From Nicotiana tabacum (lineage: Eukaryota; Streptophyta; Magnoliopsida; Solanales; Solanaceae), in the NCBI RefSeq assembly GCF_000715075.1, contig NC_134102.1, forward strand, positions 101,330,266 through 101,394,265: a stretch of 64,000 bases of DNA, read 5' to 3'. Position 1 is the first letter of the stretch, and each line of letters begins with the position of its first letter. The notes under the pieces were generated by a model. The model saw nothing but the letters and a program-made list of their open reading frames with translations. It searched no databases and had not been told where the DNA came from. This document shows, in pieces, positions 12,250-24,068 of this stretch. Position numbers and translations under genes: made by a program.

Positions 12250-14130
12250 AACCATTGCTCGTCCTCGAGCAATCAAACTATACTTTATATAGATACAACC
12301 TTTTTAAACAATCCCCCTACTCATTACACCAAGAATATTTAAAATAGACTAAGCACAATAGTGTAACATCATCACCTCAAGATTTGACTCACAAGCACCA
12401 CGCATTTTTCATAACCCGCTTACTTACTCTAACGTAGAGGTCAGGCATTACCTTTCCTTTATGAATCAATTGCCCTCACACAACAAAAAAGAGTAGTTCC
12501 ACGCTCAATAAAATTTAGAACAATTAGGAACTCAAGATAGAAATAATTCTCTCACTCTCAAAAACAACATTCATATGCCACAAAAGATGCACCATAGGCT
12601 TCCCCATAGTATACTACTCTACTAATCGAGCTCATTCAGTCTAAGATCAAGTAGGACTTTAATTGGTTGTAATGTTGGCTGCGGGACGGGTAGGATACAT
12701 TTAGATATAAGAGTGACTACACCTCCTTAAGAATTTCAATACATACACTTTAACATTTAAAACCCCACACTTATGTCCAACCATAACTCCACATTCACAT
12801 CAATATACGTCAACTCCCTACTTCTTTAAGCATAATTACATCAAGAGTTACCACTTTCAAGGAATATTTTTCACAACAATACAACTATTTTTTTTCTTTT
12901 CTTTTTCAATTCAAGTGGCTCTTACTTTTTCAAAACAATGTACCTTTCTCCTTATTTCATTAGTTCCACTCAAAAGGCAAATCAACCACCACACACTTTA
13001 ACTTTTACAAAGTTCATAACAATTCCAAGTGCTCATGAGAGGTGAAAAAATTCAAATAGATGGCAAATTCAAACAAATGAGTAAGGCTTGTAATGTGGTT
13101 GCCAAAGAAACAAGATTACAGGCTCAAAGGGGTTAATTACGATACATAACAATTAGGTGGGTAAAAGCATATAACTTGCTCAATAAAAAAATGCTTATAT
13201 CACTTCCTAGACTGACCGAAACTACTAATTCATTTTGCAACCACACAAGGAAAGTTCTAGACATCAAATGCAATGCATAAAATAACACACAAACCTCACA
13301 CACACATGGCACATAACTAACTCAGGATTGGACTCTTTAAGATACTCTAGTCAAAGCAGTTAAGCAAAGTTAAGATTATACAATTTAAGGTACTTATACA
13401 AGAGTCAAAAATTGAGCCCACGCGTCACAACCAAAGTACTCACTATTCTCAAGGCATAACAAATTCAAGAGATTTTGCTTCAATTTCAATCACATCACAC
13501 TGGCTCCTACTCCTAAAAAAAATACAACTAGCTACAACCGGTTCAAACAAAACCCTTGAAAAAGAACCGCGACACAAAGAAAAATCAAGGGAAAATTATT
13601 ACACTACCTACAAAGCAAGTATTTTTAATTTATTATACTTTAATCCTTCAAGAAAGTTGTCCACAAAATCCATCGTCGGAAAAAGTTTAAATTTTCTTTT
13701 TTTTCTTTTTTTGCATCACTACACTAAGAAAGAATACTACAATTAAGCTAGGATAGCATAGAAAATCACCCAGATAATCTCCTCACCCCACACTTAAAAT
13801 TGTGCAATGTCCTCAATGCACACTGTAAATAACAAGAAGGTAAAAGAGACTCCCTAGTAGGCCAAAGGACAAAAAATTAGTAGCTTACAGGTACTCACAC
13901 TTCCCCCATATATGGTCCTTTGTGTGGGCACCCCACACTTAGTTCTCACCATCTAGCTCGCTTTTTGCACCCTTCCAATGGCTTTGCTTCCTATGCTTAT
14001 AATCCTACAACATCAAAATAACCACTAAAAAAATAATATAATAAAAAATAAAAACAAAAGAAAGCAGTAAAGTTGGGTTGCCTCCCAACAAGCGCCTGAT
14101 TTAATGTCGCGGCACGACGCAGGGCCTCGT
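12250..14130 (-). other. Athila 3' non-coding region
   Basis: About 1.9 kb between integrase and the PPT. It has no long ORF on either strand. Several Athila relatives carry an env-like ORF here, but none is recognisable. It contains AT-rich sequence, short CACACTT words and poly-T tracts (12890, 13690). Confidence 0.65.
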
Positions 14131-15653
14131 TTACTCATAAGCGAGTACAACGTTGGTCTTCTCACGATCAATTATTCCTCCCCAATAGTGCTTGACTCTT
14201 TGTCTATTCACTAAAATTTTCCTTTCACCATTTAAAGCACACAGCTCAATTACACCATAAGGAGTGACTCTCACCATCTCAAACGCGTATGACCATCTCG
14301 ATTTTAACTTCCCAGGAAACAACTTGAGCCTAGAATTGAACAATAATACATGTTGGCCTGGCTCGAAGTGACGTGGCTTGATACGCTTGTCATGCCATCT
14401 TTTCGTTTTCTCTTTGTAAAGCTTAACATTTTCATAAGAGTGCAGCCTGAACTTATCTAACTCATTCAACTGCAAGAGTCTCTTCTCACCCGCGGCTTCA
14501 AGGTCCATATTCAACTTTTTAATGGCCCGGTACGCTTTGTGTTCAAGTTCAACATGCAAGTGTCATGCCTTCCCATAACGAGCTTATACAGCGATGCCCC
14601 AATTGGCATTTTGTATGCAGTTCTATATGCCCACAAGGCATCATCTAACTTTGCAGCCCAATCCTTCCTATTCACACTCACCGTCTTCTCTAAGATTTGC
14701 TTTATTTCTCTGTTAGACACCTCAGCTTGTCCACTTGTTTGCGGATGATATACCGTAGCAACTCTATGGCGGACTGCATATTTAGCTAGAAAGTTATTCA
14801 ATAACAGATTGCAAAAATGTGTCCCTTCATCACTAATCAAGGCACGTGGAGTCCCAAACCTCGAGAATATGTTCTTTTTCACAAACGCAGCTACCACTAT
14901 GGCATCATTTGTTGGCAATGTGATCGCCTCTACCCATTTTGACACGTAGTCAACTGCTAGCAAGATGTATTTGTTTCCTCTGGACAATGGGAATGGTCCC
15001 ATAAAATCTATCTCCCACACATCAAAAATCTCGACCTCTAAGATGTTATTCAAAGGCATCTTATGTCTCTTTGTGATTGTTTATGTTCTTTGACACTAGT
15101 CACACTTCTTTAGAAAATGCATGGGCATCCTTGAATAATGTTGGCCAAAAGAAACCGGATTGTAATACCTTTGCAGTTGTTCTATTACCTCCATGATGGC
15201 CCCCATAAGGTGATGCATGACAATTATACAACACTAATTCCACCTCTTTTTTCTACATAAGGTGATGCATGACAATTATACAACACTAATTCCACCTCTT
15301 TTTTCTAGAATGCATCTCCTCATCAACTGATCAGCACACTGCTTGTACAGGTATGGCTCATCCCAGTAGTAGAAGTTCACATCATGTAAAAACCTCTTTC
15401 TAGTTTTAGATTCAATTTCAGGAGGAAGTACCCCACTCACAAAATAGTTCACATAGTTCGCGTACCATGGGGAAGGGTCTTGGGTGATAGCAAAAAATTG
15501 CTCATTAGGAAATGCCTCTTTAATTTCTTCACCCTCCTCTACGTGGTCATGATTTTCCAGCCTTGATAGATGGTCAGCAACTTGGTTCTCTATGCCCTTT
15601 CGATCTCGTATTGCTACATCACATTCTTGCAACAACAAAACCCAGTGCATCAA
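14131..15653 (-). pseudogene. pol: Athila integrase, frameshifted
   Basis: Integrase inserts the cDNA into the genome. The minus strand shows the end of RNase H and a linker (15653-15276, [14 protein letters not shown]), then the catalytic core at 15059-14511 with D in [10 protein letters not shown] in [10 protein letters not shown] and E in [13 protein letters not shown], and a C-terminal part at 14559-14131 with RHFEPGQHVLLFNSRLKLFPGKL. A perfect 52-bp tandem duplication (15204-15255 and 15256-15307) sits in the zinc-binding region. As 52 is not a multiple of 3 it shifts the frame. Core and C-terminal pieces are in different frames that overlap by about 49 bp. Not functional. Confidence 0.85.
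15204..15307. repeat. Perfect 52-bp tandem duplication in integrase
   Basis: 15204-15255 is repeated exactly as 15256-15307 (CATAAGGTGATGCATG through TTTTTTCTA). It breaks the integrase frame and is probably a recent local duplication, because the copies are identical. Confidence 0.9.
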
Positions 15654-17401
15654 TCTATCCTTAGATTACATTTTTGTAAATAGATCCATGATTGTTGCAT
15701 GATCGGTATGGACTATGACTTTTGTTCCCACCAAGTATGCCCAAAATTTTCAAAGGCCCACACAACGGCAAACAACTTCTTTTCAGTGGTGGTGTAATTC
15801 AGATGTTCATCATTAAGAGTCTTACTCGCATAGTAGATGGAATAAAACACCTTGTCTTTCCTCTAGCCTAGTACTGCCCCAATAGCATGGTCACTTGCAT
15901 CACACATAAGTTCAAATAGTAAGGACCAATCTGGTGCCACAATAATGGGGGCACCCACCAACTTCTTTTTGAGCTCTTCAAATGCCTTTAGGCAGGCGTC
16001 ATCAAAATTGAAAGTTGCATCCTTTTCAAGCAACCTGCACCAAGGAGTAGCAATTTTTAAAAAATCCTTTATAAAGCGCCGATAGAAACCCTTGTGTCCC
16101 AAGAAACTTCAGACAACTATCACAGAAATGGGTGGAGGTAATTTTCAACCGCCTTCACCTTTGCCTTATCAACTTCAATGCCACTTCTAGACACTCTGTG
16201 ACCCAACACGATACTTTCCTGCACCATAAAATGGCACTTTTCCCAATTCAACTCTAGATTTATTTCTTCACAATGGGCTAACACCTTGCTCAAATTCTTC
16301 AAACAATCGTCATAAGAAGACCCAAATACTGAAAATTATCCATAAAGACTTCCACAAACCTTTCCACCATATCGGTGAAAATAGCCATCATGCATCTCTG
16401 GAAAGTGGCTGGTGCATTACAAAGACCAAATGGTATACGCTTGAAGGCGAAAGTGCCATAAGGACAAGTAAAAGTGGTCTTCTCCTGATCCTCTAGGCAT
16501 ATGACAATCTGGTTGTACCCCGAATAACTATCAAGAAAGCAATAATATCCATGCCCCGCCAATTTGTCCAACATTTGATCAACGAATGGAAATGGGAAAT
16601 GGTCCTTGCGGGTTGCTTTGTTGAGCCTTCTATAATCAATTCAAACTCTCCACCCCATTACGGTACGAGTAGGAATTAGCTCATTTTTCTCATTCTCTAC
16701 CACAGTCATTCCCCCTTTTTGGGCACACATTGCACTAGGCTTACCCAGTTATTGTTAGAGATAGGAAAGATGATACCTGCATCGAGCCACTTGATTACTT
16801 CCTTCTTCATGACCTCTTTCATAATGGGATTTAATCACCTTTGCTGCTCAACACTGGGGCAATGTCCATCTTCCAGAAAGATTTTATGCATGCAAAACGA
16901 TGGACTGATTCCCTTGATGTCAGCAATTGTCCATCCAATAGCCTTTTTATGTTCGCGAAGTACTCTTAGTAGTTTTTCTTTGTGTACATTAGTCAGGCTG
17001 GATGAGATAATCACTGGCAATGTCTCAAAGTTCCCCGAATAAGCATAGCGCAGATGCACTGGAAGGGGCTTAAGTTCTAGCTTTGTAGCTTCTTCAATAG
17101 ATAGCTTATGAGGGGTTAGAGTGACAGGCTTGTCCAACTCCTCAAATCTCCCAAACCCATGGACATAATTGCAAGACATGTCAAGTACTTGCTCAATTTC
17201 TCCCATCATCTCATCTTCACTGTCTTCTTTATCCCCAATCAAAGCTCGTTCAAGATGATCTACGGGGCTCACACAAGGCACCAATGACGTAGCATCACTT
17301 TCCACCACATATCTCATGTATAGCTCTTCATAATGGGCTGGCAATCGGAGTGCTTTATACACATTGAATACCTCCACTCGATCACCGACTCTCATCGTCA
17401 T
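15654..17401 (-). pseudogene. pol: Athila reverse transcriptase and RNase H, broken
   Basis: Copies RNA to cDNA and degrades the RNA strand. 17401-16835 is the region before RT (KLELKPLPVHLRYAY, VIISSSLT). 16574-16299 has RT core motifs (FLDSYSGYNQI, TFTCPYGTFAFKRIPFGLCNAPATFQRCM) and the active site as VEVFMDN, where the family has FMDD, so one catalytic Asp is Asn. 16302-16120 continues with CHFMVQESIVLGH. 16102-15863 gives the thumb/connection (GFYRRFIKDF) and the RNase H start (LMCDASDHAIGAVLG). 15860-15660 still encodes out-of-frame RNase H. The domain order is right but there are at least three frame breaks. Confidence 0.85.
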
Positions 17402-17473
17402 CTTTTATTCGCATACATTAATAATAGCTCAGCCCGTGGCTAAGAATGGATGCCCCAAAATAAATGGGACTTC

Positions 17474-18094
17474 CTAATCATGCTCGTAGTCTAAGATAAT
17501 AAAATTAGCAGGGAATATGAAAGAACCCACTTGAACTAACACATCTTCAATCACTCCTTCATGATGAGCAAGGGAGCGATCAGCCAACAATAAGATTACC
17601 GTTGTTGGGCGTGGCTCACCCAACCCCAACTGTTTGAACATAGATAGCGGCATCAAATTGATGCTCGCTCCAAGATCACTCAAAACTCGCCCGACTGCAT
17701 GCTTACCAATCGAGATTTGGATAGTGAAACTACCCGGATCCTTCAATTTCTGAGGTAGCTTGCTTTGGATTCTAGAGCTACATTCCTCAGTGAGTGTCAC
17801 AGTCTCGAATTCAGTCAACCTCCTTTTATTTTCCACTATGTCCTTGATGTATTTTGCATATTTGGGCACTTCTTGCAGGATGTATACCAGTGGAATATTG
17901 ATTTGCACTTGCTTTAAAATATCAAGAAACTTTTTATAAGCGACATTATCCTTCACTTTCTGCAATCTTTGAGGGTACGGAGGTGGTGGCCTCACAACTA
18001 ATGGTGGAGGTTGCTTAACCACCACCTCTTCAGCTGGCTTCTCTGACTCCTTTGATTTTTCTGATTCCGACTCCGGCTCCTCATTAAAGGTCAC
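17474..18094 (-). pseudogene. pol: Athila aspartic protease
   Basis: A 206-codon open piece. N-terminal acidic and proline-rich linker (KPAEEVVVKQPPPL), then LPQKLKDPGSFTI, the retropepsin active site as SDLGASINLMPLS (residues near 140-150), and VILLLADRSLAHHEGVIEDVLVQVG. This protease would cleave the Gag-Pol polyprotein. It ends at a stop after DYEHD, so it is cut off from RT. The copy at 61674-62294 is nearly identical but reads DLGESI at the active site. Confidence 0.85.
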
Positions 18095-18099
18095 TTGTT

Positions 18100-19381
18100 T
18101 TCTCTTTTTGGATTGGACTTCTTCTAACTATCTCCCATTCCTCAATGACACAACATTAATAGATGCCTTATGATTAGCCTCAGTGTCGCTTGGAAGAGCT
18201 CCAATTGGTCGAGTATTTTGGGCACTGGCAAGTTGTCCCATTTGTCGCTCCAAATTTCTTATTGCTGCTGCTTGGGCCTGCTGATCATCCATTAATTTTT
18301 TCATAATCTCCTCAAGGTGGCTCGTTGAGTTTGCATGTTGTTCAACCTGAGGTGGTCTATATTGTTGTTGAGGTTCTTGAGGCCTGTATTGATTCTGAGC
18401 ACCTTAGTTTCCACCCCAAGAGAAGTTTGGGTGGTTCCTCCAATTGGGATTGTAAGTGTTCCCATACTGGTTTGTCTGGACCTTATTTGCATTACCCAAA
18501 ACTCAGACAGACTCTAGATTAACTGGGCATAAGTCACTTGTATGACCCTCTCCACATACTTCACAAAACAATTGAACCTGTTGCACTGGTTGGGCTTGTT
18601 GCTTGTTAATAACCAAGGTCATCTGATTGACTTGGTTGGTCAATATGGAAATCTGCGCTGATAATGCAGAGACGACATCTAACTCGAGAACCCCTGCAGA
18701 TATTTGCACTGTGTGTCTGCCTATCTCTCCTTGCCAATCAGGATTGCTTTTGGAGAATTTGTTCAGTAACACATATATCTCATCAATGCTTTTCTCCAAC
18801 ACTTGACCTCCAGCTGCAGCATCCACCACAATCTTTGTCTCAAGATGTAGCCCTTCTATAAAAGTGTGAGCTAATACTTTTTTTGTTTGATTATGATAAG
18901 GACAGTCTTCAAGCATCCCCTTAAACCTCTCCCAAGCTGAGTATAAAGACTCCCCCATTTTCTGTTTGAAGGCGACTATCTCAATTCTGATCTTTGCAGT
19001 TTTTCCTGAAGGGAAGAACCTTGCCAAAAATTTCCTTACCAGATTGTTCCATGATGTAATAGAATTAGTTGGTTCTGCCTTCAGCCATCACTCTACTTCG
19101 CCCAACAGAGAGAATGGGAAAAGTGTGAGCCTCACATAGTCTGGAGTGACTCCGTTGGTGATATAGGTATCACTAATCTCCAAGAAGTTCAGGATGTGCT
19201 GTTGTGGATCCTCGTGTGGAAGACCCATATACTGCCCATTCGCATGTAGTAGCTGGATCATGCTCTGTTTCATCTCAAAGTGCCTAGTGATTCTGGGCTT
19301 CACAATGCTGGAGGTGACATTAGCAATGTTGGGCATCGCCACCTCCTGAACAGCCATATGTTGCTCCTCTGCCATGTTCAC
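18100..19381 (-). pseudogene. gag: Athila gag (capsid-nucleocapsid), interrupted
   Basis: Gag forms the particle in which reverse transcription occurs. It starts at ATG 19381 (MNMAEEQHM), with [19 protein letters not shown], then a TGA replacing Trp after LLGEVE (19088). It resumes in the same protein as WLKAEPTNS, LARFFPSGK, ESLYSAWERFKGMLEDCPYH (19027-18503), and a zinc knuckle CEVCGEGHTSDLC (C-X2-C-X4-H-X4-C). After another stop the C-terminal part (NQYGNTYNPNWRNHPNFSWG, MDDQQAQAAAIRNLERQMGQL) follows to about 18100. Both stops are shared with the right-hand copy. Confidence 0.85.
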
Positions 19382-19603
19382 AGGAAATTGAACAAGTGCC
19401 TAAAGATTATTTGTATCCCTTGCTTCCCTTAACCTCCTGTGAAATGTTCTCTCAGGTTCGGGGTCAAAGCCTTGAAGTCTGTCCTGGCTTCTGACCCTAC
19501 ACATTCAATCAAAGTTCCTGAGATCAGAGCAATAATCAAGTAACGTTAGACTCGACGAAATAAATAATGAAAGCAAAAACTAGAAAGTAGTCATTATTCA
19601 AGT

Positions 19604-19621
19604 TCCCCGACAACGGCACCA
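19604..19621 (-). other. Athila primer-binding site
   Basis: The minus strand reads TGGTGCCGTTGTCGGGGA, 6 nt after the LTR end. It resembles the tRNA-Asp-complementary PBS used by Athila elements. Confidence 0.8.
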
Positions 19622-19627
19622 AAAACT

Positions 19628-20849
19628 TGTTGTTACCAAATGCACACGCAAGTATACGTGGTCGTACAAGTAATAAAATAATAAGTCGAGTGTCAAACCC
19701 ACAGAGACTTGTATCAGCTACCCACTAAATTCACCAAGATTGTTATTCAGTCGAGCCAATTCGAGTTCAAGAGTTTAATTATACTAAACTATAATTCTAA
19801 GTAGTAACTAAATTATCAAGCAACAAAACTGTTGTTGGGTATTTAGTAGAGACAATATTCTAGGGTTGTGATCGATTCACCATCCTATTTTGCTCTAGTT
19901 AACTCCCCCTTTCATACAATTCACTCATGGTTGCTAATTAATCGAACAATTGCACTCATAGCCTTCTCCCGAAGTACTACTCGCCTATTCAAAATAGATT
20001 AACGCCTATATTCCTATGAAATCAATCTATTAAGAACGCATTATGATTACGATATTTAATTAAGCACGGTGACTAGGTATATTCCTATCCTAACCACAAA
20101 TCCGCGGCCCTTCAGAGTTAAGATCGTGCTCTCTTCAATTTTTCTCTAATCTAAATATGGCTTTCCCAAGCATAGCATAGATAATCAATAGAACCTAACT
20201 GCTGGCAAGACAATTAAGCAATTAATCACAGAATTAAAAAAATAACCATATATTGATGAATTGTAATCAAGATTAAGTCAACGTTAAATAACAATATTCA
20301 TGGCTAAATCACAGCCCCAGAACTATGGGTTTTAGCCACTCGTGATAGTATCAAACAAATTCCTAAGTGTTGGATAATTGAAAATACTAAGAAAAGATAA
20401 AGAAATCTGAGATATCCTTGCTCCCGAATGTTCCTCGTGTGTCTCTAGGTCTAAAGTGTGTCCAAAGTTCAGAAAATAATATTTTTCCATGTATTTATAC
20501 CAAGTAGGATCGGACCTAATTGAAATCTCCCTTTCCTAATGCGTTGCACAGTGCCCCGCACTATTGCATTTCTTCAGCAGTTGCTTCTTCCTTGAATTTT
20601 GACGTCCAGAATTGATCCTCGATTTTCGAACACAATCCCGGCTTAATTAATTGGACTTCTACTCAGACTTCAAAGTTCCACATAGCTCGAATTAGTTCCA
20701 CAATATTTACATAAAACATAATCGCTCCTACAAGGCATAAAACACACAATTAAGTGCAAAACACTAGCGATTAAAGCTCAAACACAATAAAATTACAGTA
20801 AATTAAAGTGTGATAAGTGACTAAAATACGCAATTATACCCTACCATCA
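19628..20849 (-). repeat. Athila 5' LTR
   Basis: 1,222 bp. The minus strand starts TGATGGTAGGG at 20849 and ends GGTAACAACA at 19628. Pieces of the duplicate LTR occur at 49784-50189 (inverted) and 50586-51396 (same strand). Confidence 0.88.
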
Positions 20850-20854
20850 TATAT
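20850..20854. repeat. Target site duplication, Athila right side
   Basis: TATAT after the LTR end ACCATCA. It matches 10865-10869. Confidence 0.85.
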
Positions 20855-22674
20855 ACAAAATCATAAAAAAGAAGAAATTCAAGATCCCTTAAATCTAGCC
20901 TATCAGTTACATGACATCCAACCTCTATTTTCAATAATCCCCCTATATTTAAGATTCTTTCCTTTTCCAAAGGATTACAAAAACTTCTTCTATCTTTCTT
21001 AACAATTATCCAAATTGTTCTTACCTACAGTAAGAAATCTCGCTTACCCATTGTTATTCAAAATCTTGCTTACCCAAAATCTCGCTTACCCACTGTTATC
21101 CCCCCAAAATTGTAGATTCTTTTCCTCTTCAAAAGCTGTTGAAATTCAATTTCTCTCCTTCTTAATAATCACCCAAAATCTCTATTTCTTATTGATACAA
21201 TGCAAATAAAATTTGGACATTTGCTTTAGAATCAAGTTGTGGGTAAGTTTGAATCTTGTTTTCTTTCTTTTTAAAATCTTTAATGTATGTGACTTGTAAA
21301 TGATACATCAATACTCAAAACAACACTCGATACAAACACTAATACAATTATAATATGATTATATTAAATTTTTAGTATTGAGTTGTGATTGAAACTTGAA
21401 GAAGATGAAGATCATAATTATATCACAACTTTTTAGAAATGTATCACGATTGTATTATAATTGTATATGTATCATAATTGTTACATAAATTGTATTATAA
21501 ATGTATGATAATTGTATATTCATTGTATATTGTTACAAGCAGTTGTGAGTTCGTGATGAATTTCACAATTTGTATCACAAATGTGATAATTGTATATTAA
21601 TTTATTAGTAGTGTATCAGGTATTATTTTGGGTATTAATATATCATATACAAGTTAGATATAATTGTGATACAAGTATGACACATTTATGTTTTAGGCAT
21701 TGATATATCAGATACAATTCAAATACAATTATGATACAATTATCATACAATTTCTGAATATTTTTTAATAATATAAAGATGTTGACAATGATAGGGAGAG
21801 AGAAGATGGAGATTTTGGGCGTAGATTAAGGGATTTTGATGTAAAAAAAAAGAGAAGAGAGAAGAGGAGAGGGAAAAAAATAAAAAGATGTAATTGAATC
21901 CCTTAATTGAAGGCACTAATAATGAGGTGAGAGCCTTTTAAGTAGCAATGTATACAATTTATAAGAAAAACTTAGATAGTTATGAAAAACTGCAAAACAT
22001 AGAGAACATAGGTAAATAAGTTTCTAATATAGTATAGTTAGGTAAAAGTCCCAATATAAAATTGAACTATGGTTGCTCGGTTCGGCCGAAGCCCTATTTT
22101 GGTTTCTAACTCTACCCATGCAATCAAGTTGGTCGGGCTCCCTTAGTGGGTCGGTCTAGTGGATCAGGTTTTTGGGCCAACTATTGTCCCTGGTGCTAAG
22201 CGAATGGCATAGATATGATACTTCTGTATCATTGTTGATTTTTTCACCCCAGACAAAAGATGTTTTGAGAAAAAATCCCCTGCTAGAATTTTAAAGTATG
22301 CTAGTAGGATTTTGCTTAAGCACCAGAATTTTAAAGCACGCAACAATTATGGTAATCATCAGAATTTCGCCACAAATTTTATCACCGGAATTTTTCAGCA
22401 TTGTTCTTGAAAATTCTGGTGATGGTCAGATTTCCTAATGCTTTAAAATTTTGGTGCAAGGCTAGTTTCCCAAAATATTTCTTAACGAGATCAAAATATA
22501 AACAGTATTTTAAAAAGATCCATCCAGCGTAATTTTGTGTGGTGGTCATGGCTCCGTAAGGAAGCCGGTTAGTGGCATATTTTTCTTTTTACAACTTTTA
22601 AGTTAAAAAAAAAAAAGTAAAGATTTTTGAAGAACAAATGTCAAAGGGTCGAACCTTTTATTTTACTAAGTATA
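20855..22674. other. Non-coding flank, AT-rich
   Basis: No gene recognised. 21020-21110 has three CTCGCTTACCCA-like words. 21300-21760 is rich in ATACAATTATGATAC-type words in both orientations, suggesting a decayed MITE-like or foldback sequence. 22050-22350 has the low-copy text TTCGGCCGAAGCCC and AGAATTTTAAAG words in both orientations. The whole is duplicated at 51402-53224. Confidence 0.5.
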
Positions 22675-24068
22675 TGTCACGACCCAATTTCTCCCATGGG
22701 CCGTGATGACGCCCAACGTTATTGCTAGGCAAGCCGACAGTGAACTAACTCTGTGATCCGTTCTTTTAAAGATTTGAAATAGTTAATTTTTTTAGTTTTG
22801 TGCATAGTTAAGAAGTAAGCATTTAATAAAAATGAGATGTCAAGAGTTTTAAAGCAGTGAGATAAATAAGATAACCCCAAAAATATCACGTGTCTACTAG
22901 CTTAAACCACCAAGACCCGGTGTCACAAGTGTACGAGCAACTAGTAGAATATACAAAAGAGTTCTACCCTACTGTCTGAAATGGAGTAGACAGAAAATAC
23001 AAGCAAAAGAAAAGACTTCGGCTGCTGCAGAACGGCTCGGAAGACAGCTCACCGTGTAATCTCGTAGAAACGATCAAGTGTGCGCGCCAGACTGATATCC
23101 AGATGCACCTGCCTCAGGACATGTACATTAAGTGCAGAAGTATAGCGTGAGTACATAAACAACATGTACCCAGTAAGTATCCAGTCTAACCTCGAAGAAG
23201 TAGTGACGAGGGATCGACTTTGACACTTACTAGGGGCTAACAATAAAATGTCAAGACAACAACCAAGCATGGATTACAGAAATATATATATATATATTTA
23301 AAACTCAATAACAGGAATAGTAAACAATCCTTTTGCTAATAGTATGTCCCAAGTTCAACTTCCATCATTTAACAATTTATATCTCAAGTCAACAAAACAA
23401 TATCAATTATAATTGATTCCAAAGATTTATCATGTGCAATTTATGCCGAGGTCGTATGGCCCAATCCAACATAAGAATATTTAAATAGTGCACTGCCGAG
23501 GGTCGAGTGGCACGAAAAATAGATGTATCTATCTCTACCGAGGCATTCGGCCCGCTCCACGAAAAGAGAAAATACTTTATAACAGCTAATTCAAGATTTA
23601 TTTAGGACGCATTTATTTTAATAAACACCAATTATCAATAACAGTCGAGTGGCCCGTTCAAGAATTTAAGTAAGCGAAATTTAGCCTCCTACCATTCCCC
23701 TATCAAATTCCAACATCATTTAAGCAATTAAGTTAACAAGTAGGGTGCAAACATCGTAAATCTATCATGGTATGGGTTCTAGACTACACGGACAATAGCA
23801 AAATCAGTAACTACGTATGGACTCTCGTCACTTCATGCATACGTAGTCCCCACAAATAGAAGCACATATTAATCAATTCACCTATGGGGTTAATTCCCTC
23901 TTACAAGATTAGAAAAGAGACTTACCTCGTCTCAAGCCTACTTTTCGATCCATGAATGTGCTCAAACCTTCAATTTGGTGCCAAACAACTCCAAACTAGT
24001 CAAATATTATATAAAATGATCAATACATGTTCAAAAGTTCATATTTTAACTATTAAAGTGATTACCCT
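22675..24068 (-). mobile_element. Older LTR, interrupted by the Ogre LTR
   Basis: The plus strand begins TGTCACGACCC, the reverse complement of a Solanaceae LTR 3' terminus. The minus strand carries a conserved donor-like AGGTAAGT at 23930-23937 after GAGACG. It ends at 24068, where the Ogre LTR starts. The rest of this old LTR is inferred to be the 35310-36317 fragment: joined at the shared GGGGT they make continuous LTR-like sequence. The copy at 53225-54618 is near-identical. Confidence 0.65.

Larger units (their letters stand above)
10870..20849 (-). mobile_element. Complete but inactive Athila-type Ty3/gypsy retrotransposon
   Basis: A 9,980-bp minus-strand element with both LTRs (19628-20849 as 5' LTR, 10870-12235 as 3' LTR), a PBS (19604-19621), gag, protease, RT, RNase H and integrase in gypsy order, a purine-rich PPT beside the 3' LTR and 5-bp TSDs. 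The PBS sequence type and integrase signature ([16 protein letters not shown]) place it in Athila. Every domain has stops or frameshifts. Parts of the same insertion recur at 49784-51396 and 60543-62405, with the same LTR-flank junction (ACCATCA then TATATAC), so this insertion was duplicated with its surroundings. Confidence 0.9.

Noticed and set aside
12250..14130. env-like gene of Athila
   Set aside because: No long frame or membrane-protein signature on either strand.
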